The notes below the pieces were generated by a model, which was not told the origin of the DNA, ran no database searches, and saw nothing but the letters and a program-made list of their open reading frames with translations. From assembly GCA_001931875.2 (NCBI GenBank), contig MSJH02000818.1, forward strand, positions 482,959 through 546,958: 64,000 nt of DNA, written 5' to 3'. The stretch comes from Byssochlamys sp. IMV 00236 (lineage: Eukaryota > Ascomycota > Eurotiomycetes > Eurotiales > Thermoascaceae). Both the position numbers and the translations under genes were made by a program. Each line of letters begins with the position of its first letter. Position 1 is the first letter of the stretch. This document shows positions 58,501-64,000 of the stretch, one piece after another.

Positions 58501-60901
58501 TAGTCTAAAAAACTAGATCAAGAAGCTGGAACGTCGCAGCTTTACTTCAGGCTAGGGTCTTCATTATCGAAGATTCGAGATTAAGTCAACTAGTTGCCAG
58601 ATTCTAACTGAGATATGGTTAAACAAAGCTTACCAGTGTCACCATGCGATAACGACGAAAGAGCTCATGTGGACGACGTAGATGCTTAATAACTAACGCT
58701 CTATAGAGTGATAACTAGTTGGTACTCGATCGATTCTGCTTTTGGTCAAAATAAATAAATAAAACATACATGTGTCTAACCCGTTAGATCCTTGACATGC
58801 CAGAGCCTTAATATGCTAGAGCCTTGTCTGTCTTGGATATAATCTATCTTCGTATAACATGTGTCGTCTCGTGCAGCACTATACTGCTAGATCGGGTCAC
58901 TCCAGTTATCTCCTACTCCTTCTTACTTAGTAGAAACACCAAACATCTCCTCTAAGTTATACCATAATGTGGACATACGTAATTTACACCAGACATCTTC
59001 ACAACACCTTACTCTTCATTCTATCAACTAGTTAAAAAACAAACTCTTATCGCCATCCACACTAGATAGACTAGTCACTAGTAATAAATACCCCCGATAA
59101 ACACTAACCGTGTCAGATGCCAAACAGACACTACTACCTACTCTACGTTCGTATCCGAATTCTAGATAAGGTAACTAAGTCGTCTAACTATAACTAGTTA
59201 TAACGATCTCTGAGGTCATGAGCAGTTCCTCTATAACTTAGTACTTACTGGACTAGAGTAAACTAACTAGTTAACTATCTACGTAGTTAATCACCTAAAA
59301 CCAGAGTAACTAACTAACTAGCTAAGTAGCTACAGTAGCTAGCTAGCTAAGTTAATGTGAGTGCTCATACTACGTACCTCCTAAGCTCGATCAGCGGGCC
59401 CCATTCGAAGCGGGGTGATGACGTTGACTGTTGACATATCTCTGCTCTTCTCGGGTAAAATAAATCATCAAGTAACAATGTCATTTTCTTCTTTTCCTTT
59501 CTTCTGGTCCTCTTCGCACGATAAGAGAAGGGAGCGAGGGAGAGAGGAGGGTGGCAAATGAGTTATTTACTTGTACATACTTGCGTATTTCGTCTCTTGG
59601 TCTAGGTGGGATGACCAGTACGCTTGCGATATTATTATTTATTGATATTATTTTTGGTGGGTACGTAGATGAGTCATACGCGGTGTTGTGATGTTGTGGT
59701 GTTGTAGGGAGTTAGAAGGATTGATGGATTGATGATGGATTGATGGATAGATGGATGGATAGAGGACGTGGAGTCTACCTTACGACGCAGTATGTGCTAT
59801 AACTTAGTCCACTTAGTTACGTATCTACTTGCAGTACATAGATAGATACTTCCCTCGTTAACTTATTACATCTCAGTCTCTATTACTTATTAAGCGAGGG
59901 CAAAGAAAAAAAAAGAAAAAAAAAGACAACCGACACTGACTGACGAGTCCTCTAGAAGCGGTGAGTAAATGATCGTCTTCTTTTTACTTCCTTGAGAATC
60001 GAGGAGACGTAATCCTGGGGATATTTCGATGAACTAGTTTTTAATAGCGGGGGGGAAAAAAGACGTGTTCTGATCCATTATGATCCATTGGAATTATACC
60101 ATACTCTATCTAGACTACGTTGATGATTTAATAGCTTTTCTTTCTGTGCTTCTGGGCTAGGACTTGTCTTTTCAAGACAGTAAGTGTAATAATCTCCCGC
60201 ACGGGCGAGGCGGGATAATATGCGTTTTCTATATACAATATGGATGCTTCCAATATATCTTTTACTTCCCATTCCGATTAGAGGAATTACGGTATACATA
60301 GGATTCGTCAAGATGTGTATTCGACAGACGTACTAGAATTGCGTGTTGTGAGGTTGATTTACATAGAAAAGAGGTGTTTATACGTGATGAAACTAACTAG
60401 GTAGGTTATTACCCGGTTTTGATGTACAGGTCTATCATACTCTCTATCCTTGCGTTGGCGTCTTAGTTAATATGTGGCAGATTACAATGGGTAGCTTTAT
60501 GGCTATGTCGTGCTCGAATATGTTCTTGCGTTAGAGTGTTATTCGTTGCCATTAAGTCTCGAGGGTAGGACGTCGTCTTCCGGTATGTACGGCTTTCGAT
60601 TCAACTTCTCGTCGTTCATACATACTTCTCTGGTTACTGTACTCGGAACGGTTCTGCTGATACTGCAGTTGCGCATGAACTGGAAAATGATTATATCCTA
60701 TTTATAACAAAGCTTGTATATATACACGAGACAAGCTTTTCTTTTCGCCATTCCACTTTTCACTGATAATTCCATCTCTTCCAAGTCATGCAAATCTAAG
60801 ACAGAATTTTAGAAAGAAACGCATTCAGGCATCACGGCATTAATCCCATCATCACAGAGGCAATGCTCCTAATGCTTTAATCTTTTCCCATATCGACAAC
60901 G
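58501..60901. other. AT-rich, ORF-poor intergenic region
   Basis: From 58500 to about 59400 the DNA is AT-rich and crowded with CTAG, TAACTA and TAGTTA words, like the 51.5-52.5 kb stretch. It has no frame over 60 codons until 60078. A GATG-type repeat lies at 59717-59763. The frame at 60078-60311 is not supported. The right end is the NAA20 3' region. Confidence 0.45.
59717..59763. repeat. imperfect GATTGATG/GATGGATA tandem repeat
   Basis: A run of GATT, GATG and GATA tetramers about 47 bases long; low complexity, non-coding. Confidence 0.75.
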
Positions 60902-61661
60902 CTAATAGACATCTTCCGGATTCACCAGGAACTGCTCTCCGTTCTCGCGAATATGCTGCAAGTTTTTATCCCGACTGCACGGTTTCCTCATATCAAACGC
61001 GTCCTCGCCTTCTGAAAGACCTGTCGGGTCGTCGCTGTAGTAGTTCACCACCCGTCGGAATACCGAGTATCTGTTTTGCAGACCCGTAGTTTTTAGCTCC
61101 TGTGATTATTTCTTATGGTGGTTAGGTGTCGAATTGATAACGTACCCCATTCCCTTATACATTCCTACTGCGACCTTGTTGCCCGCGCGCACGTACAGAT
61201 CCACGAACCACGCATCGTTGATATCGGAGGACCGCTCCAGGCTCTCAGTCAGACGGCGCGCATGGCCTAGTCGTCGCGATGCTGGCGCAACTGTCAACAC
61301 GGTAATGTGTCCGTGCCAGGGGGTGTAGTGTTCCGAATGTCGCATCGAGGGGGGCTGCTCCTCGAGCTTGCCCATTACTAGTGAGGATCGACTAGTTAGC
61401 ATATGCGATTGTTTACCAGACAGAAAGCAGAATCTTCTAGTAAAGCTTTCTTCGGATGTATACTATCAAATCGGCTCAATGGGCAGACGCACTGTAACCA
61501 ACAATACTGCCATCGTGATCCTCAACCACGTTGAATAGCGACGGCCATCGCATCAGATAGTTCAGGTAGAATCCCAGGTCATAGTTCTCCGTCAGCGGAT
61601 CGAGATTGGTCAGATTGAGCGAGAACAGGTCCGTTGGCGTCATGCGCCGTACGCTGCTCAT
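60902..61661 (-). CDS. naa20: NatB catalytic subunit NAA20 (Nat3), N-terminal acetyltransferase
   Basis: Exons 61661-61493, 61377-61146 and 61070-60902 give 189 residues with closed phases. The protein opens MSSVRRMTPTDLFSLNLTN, followed by LDPLTENYDLGFYLNYLMRW, the NAA20 signature. Splicing produces GYIMGKLEEQ and, later, KGMGYSVFRRVVNYYSDD. The acetyl-CoA loop is VAPASRRLGHARRL (RxxGxA). The C-terminus ends in FLVNPEDVY. NAA20 with NAA25 forms NatB, which acetylates nascent proteins starting Met-Asp, Met-Glu, Met-Asn or Met-Gln at the ribosome. The usual length is about 180-190, so the gene looks complete. The first intron uses a GTGCGT donor. An in-frame ATG at 61745 would add 28 residues without family support. 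Confidence 0.92.
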
Positions 61662-62353
61662 GGTGGATATGCTTGGTGTGGCTGAGAAATTGGCGGGGAG
61701 AGATAAATGATTCTTTGCCTGGTCGCCGGAAGCGGAAGCGGGCAAGGAGGGGAACGAACCAGACGCGAACGATGGAAGAATGCCTTCGTCTAGTTAATCT
61801 AAATAAAACAAACAAACAAATGAGGAAACGCAATGCTGGCGCGAATGGATGGAGACAACCGACTGCTTCTCGGATCTATTTATTATTCTTTGTCCGTCAA
61901 GAGTTCGGCAGATGTCATGTTTCGCGCTGTGTGGGGTTTCCCAAGTCTCGAGCGTTAAGACGTTTCGGTCACGGGAAAGGGGAAAAAGGCACGATGTTGA
62001 CAGGAGAACAGTCTAGCTGTTGACATTCTCCGCGAGGGCTGTATCTTATCTTGTCCATCCCCTGCAGACAATCCAGTCTCAGTGCCAGTGTCCATCTGCG
62101 TGCGGGCAAAAGCGTTGCTAGCGGTCCATATTAATTGACCTTTCAAACCCCCTACTCTTAACAGAAGACGCCAACACCGCGGACTAAGGAGTAGTGACGT
62201 GCCAGCAAACCGGCAGATCCAAAGTCATCCGCACGACCCTTTTTCTTTTTTCCCTTTTGGCCTTCAGAACATAACTATAACCTGTCTGCATTCACTGGTG
62301 CGAGCTGCACAGCTATCAAAGCCGCTTTTCCAGTTCAGTGCATCGCAACGTCG
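61662..62353. other. bidirectional promoter
   Basis: About 0.7 kb between the divergent NAA20 and SP/TP-rich protein genes, presumably carrying both promoters. The short frames seen here overlap on both strands and are not supported. Confidence 0.45.
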
Positions 62354-63736
62354 ATGGTCTTGTCATCTCCGATGGCGGCCACACACCGAAGACATCCGTC
62401 GAGTCTCGACCTCTCAGCATCGTCCCCAAACGCATATGCCACAAATGGCTATGGACAGAGCCCTCCGCTGTCCCCGAGGACCCCGAGGTCATCTGCTCCT
62501 CCATCGCCAGTCACTCCCAGACAGCAAGGTTCGCAGACGATGAACGGATCCCACAGGATGTCCGGCGATTTCACGGCCGCGGAGGCGGGAGGCGGTTTGG
62601 GGAGTCTTGCCGATGAACTTGCAGATGCATGGGAGGAGGAAGACGGAGGTTATGAGGATACATCGGGCTTGGAGAACGGACAGGTCGATTCTCATAACGC
62701 GGATTACAGTGACAGGGAGGAAGGCTACGTCGATTCGGGTGCGGGCACACCGGGAGACCGTCTCTCTCCGGACGACATGCTGCAACCGAGCAGGGGGAAA
62801 CCCAAGAATAACCACAGTCGGCACAAACGACATGAATCACAATACGATGGGTCTGACTACGGTAACGACTCGGATTTGGAAGAGACACCGGAGATATCAC
62901 CAAGTCTGGAGGCGCGGATGGCTGGCATTGAGAGTCTGGCTCGAAGGGGAACGGAGGATAATGGCAGTGAAAACGACAGGGTCATAAAACGCGCAATAGA
63001 GAGTCTCCGGGATCTGGGTGGTCAGAGTGGGATTGAAAACGGCGCATCAAGGTTAGTACATCAGAATGATCCAGATTGGGTGTTGGAAGCCTCATTTTGC
63101 CCACGTACTCCACCTGTTCATGCTGCCGCTTGGTCCATCTGAGTTGTGACGACTAACGCCTCGCGCAGACTGATAACCGCTCATACTTCGATCACCTCGC
63201 ACCTAACGCACCAAACTCGAACGCTGCAGACACTCACCCATCCTCTCCTTTTCTCGCCTTTCCCGATCCTCTCAGAGGAGGATATCGATTCTCTCGTCCC
63301 TCTGATTGATGAAGAGCTGCTACCCAATCTCCCTTACCCTTTTCCACAAGCCCAGTCTCGCTCGCGACCTACGACGCCGGCGCAGTCTGCCTCCCTCAAC
63401 CCGTTGGTCTCGCTGCAGACGCTTCTATCCCAGACCTCTGAGCTTGTCTATAGCCTTCGGAGTCTAAGTGATACTCTACACGAGTCACGACAGGTAACAT
63501 CGACGGCCTCGCGAAGGCTGCGGTCTGCCAAAGAGCTCGTTGCCGAGTTAAGACGTGAGGAGGAAGAACGGGAAGAAGGCACGCGCTGGATCGAAAAGGG
63601 CCAATGGGACCGCCGACTACGAGAGAGAGAAGCAGGCAAGGTCTGCGGGGATGTTGTCAGCGGCTTTGAGGCAGTCTGCGGGGAATGGCGGAAGAAACTC
63701 TTTGGTGCAGCAGCCCCCGACGCAGTCGCTGCATAA
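62354..63736 (+). CDS. uncharacterised fungal protein, disordered SP/TP-rich N-terminus and coiled-coil C-terminus
   Basis: Exons 62354-63051 and 63169-63736 give 421 residues with closed phases. The first about 60 residues are rich in Ser/Pro and contain a cluster of SP and TP sites (PPLSPRTPRSSAPPSPVTPR), suited to CDK- or MAPK-type phosphorylation. A second disordered, acidic part includes LADELADAWEEEDG and EETPEISPSLEARMAGIE. After the intron the sequence turns helical: LITAHTSITSHLTHQTRTLQ, LVSLQTLLSQTSELVYSLRS, then the charged AKELVAELRREEEEREEGTR and a final VCGDVVSGFEAVCGEWRKKL. I do not recognise the family; the shape suggests a structural or scaffold protein under cell-cycle control. 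An in-frame ATG six codons downstream (62372) is an equally good start. Confidence 0.7.
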
Positions 63737-64000
63737 CTACTACACTTTTTCACCATCCTCATGCAGAAGCAGAGCTTGTCTGCCGTCCTTCTATAATTCC
63801 TCCCTATTTGAATGACGCGTACGAGCTATATAGACTACCCTGTGGCTTTGGACCCTTTCTTTCAAATCTAATGCCCGGAGTTGGAGAGGCGATCATGAAT
63901 TTTTCCTTAAAGGACCGAGCTTGTTTCTTCCGCATCCCATATTCCGGTCTTCTTCTGCTTTCTCTTTCTTTTTTTTTCAACCTCTCCGCAATGATCCCCC

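Noticed and set aside
1..64000. tRNA, rRNA and CRISPR arrays
   Set aside because: I looked for GGTTCGANNCC-type B boxes, 5S-like starts and regularly spaced repeats and found none that would hold up.

Overview
This window is nuclear DNA from a filamentous ascomycete, most likely in Eurotiales (Aspergillus/Penicillium relatives). The evidence is short GT-AG introns of about 45-150 bases that break nearly every gene, genes on both strands with their own promoters and no operons, and gene content typical of that group: a Zn2Cys6 regulator, a GH71 alpha-1,3-glucanase, a fungal NACHT/ankyrin NLR, a DUF7730-type protein, PPZ phosphatase and a filamentous-fungal PNG1. The species cannot be fixed from the sequence alone. 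I saw no tRNA, rRNA or CRISPR array. Exon borders were built by hand from splice signals and reading phase.

Layout. Bases 1-12.5 kb are nearly gene-free; they hold at least one decayed minus-strand gene (about 10.2-10.95 kb) and an AT-rich, stop-dense stretch. From 12.9 to 28.9 kb there is a housekeeping block: UTP4 (+), an F-box protein (+), phosphatase Z (-), the NatC subunit NAA38 (-), a small nuclear-type protein with a textbook PCNA-binding motif (-) and a MEMO1-family protein (+). From 31 to 51 kb the content is accessory: GH71 glucanase (+), Zn2Cys6 regulator (+), SBF/RCH1-type transporter (-), TauD-type dioxygenase (+), an orphan AT-rich ORF (-), a NACHT-ankyrin NLR (+), a DUF7730-type protein (+), a broken kinase-like gene (-) and a membrane-anchored amidohydrolase with two halves (+). 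From 54 to 64 kb come PNG1 (-), a repeat-rich 5-kb gap, the NatB catalytic subunit NAA20 (-) and a divergent uncharacterised SP/TP-rich protein (+).

How the genes relate. UTP4, NAA38, NAA20, PPZ and MEMO1 are independent core functions. The regulator, transporter and dioxygenase at 33.5-40.8 kb may form a small substrate-uptake and oxidation cluster; this is inference from position. The most interesting observations are: a PNG1 whose catalytic Cys and His positions read Val and Tyr, plus an apparent one-base frameshift in its conserved domain; an uncharacterised 159-residue protein with a perfect PIP box; an amidohydrolase with a degenerate second half; an NLR beside an AT-rich ORF fragment; and two gene relics in apparently empty DNA.
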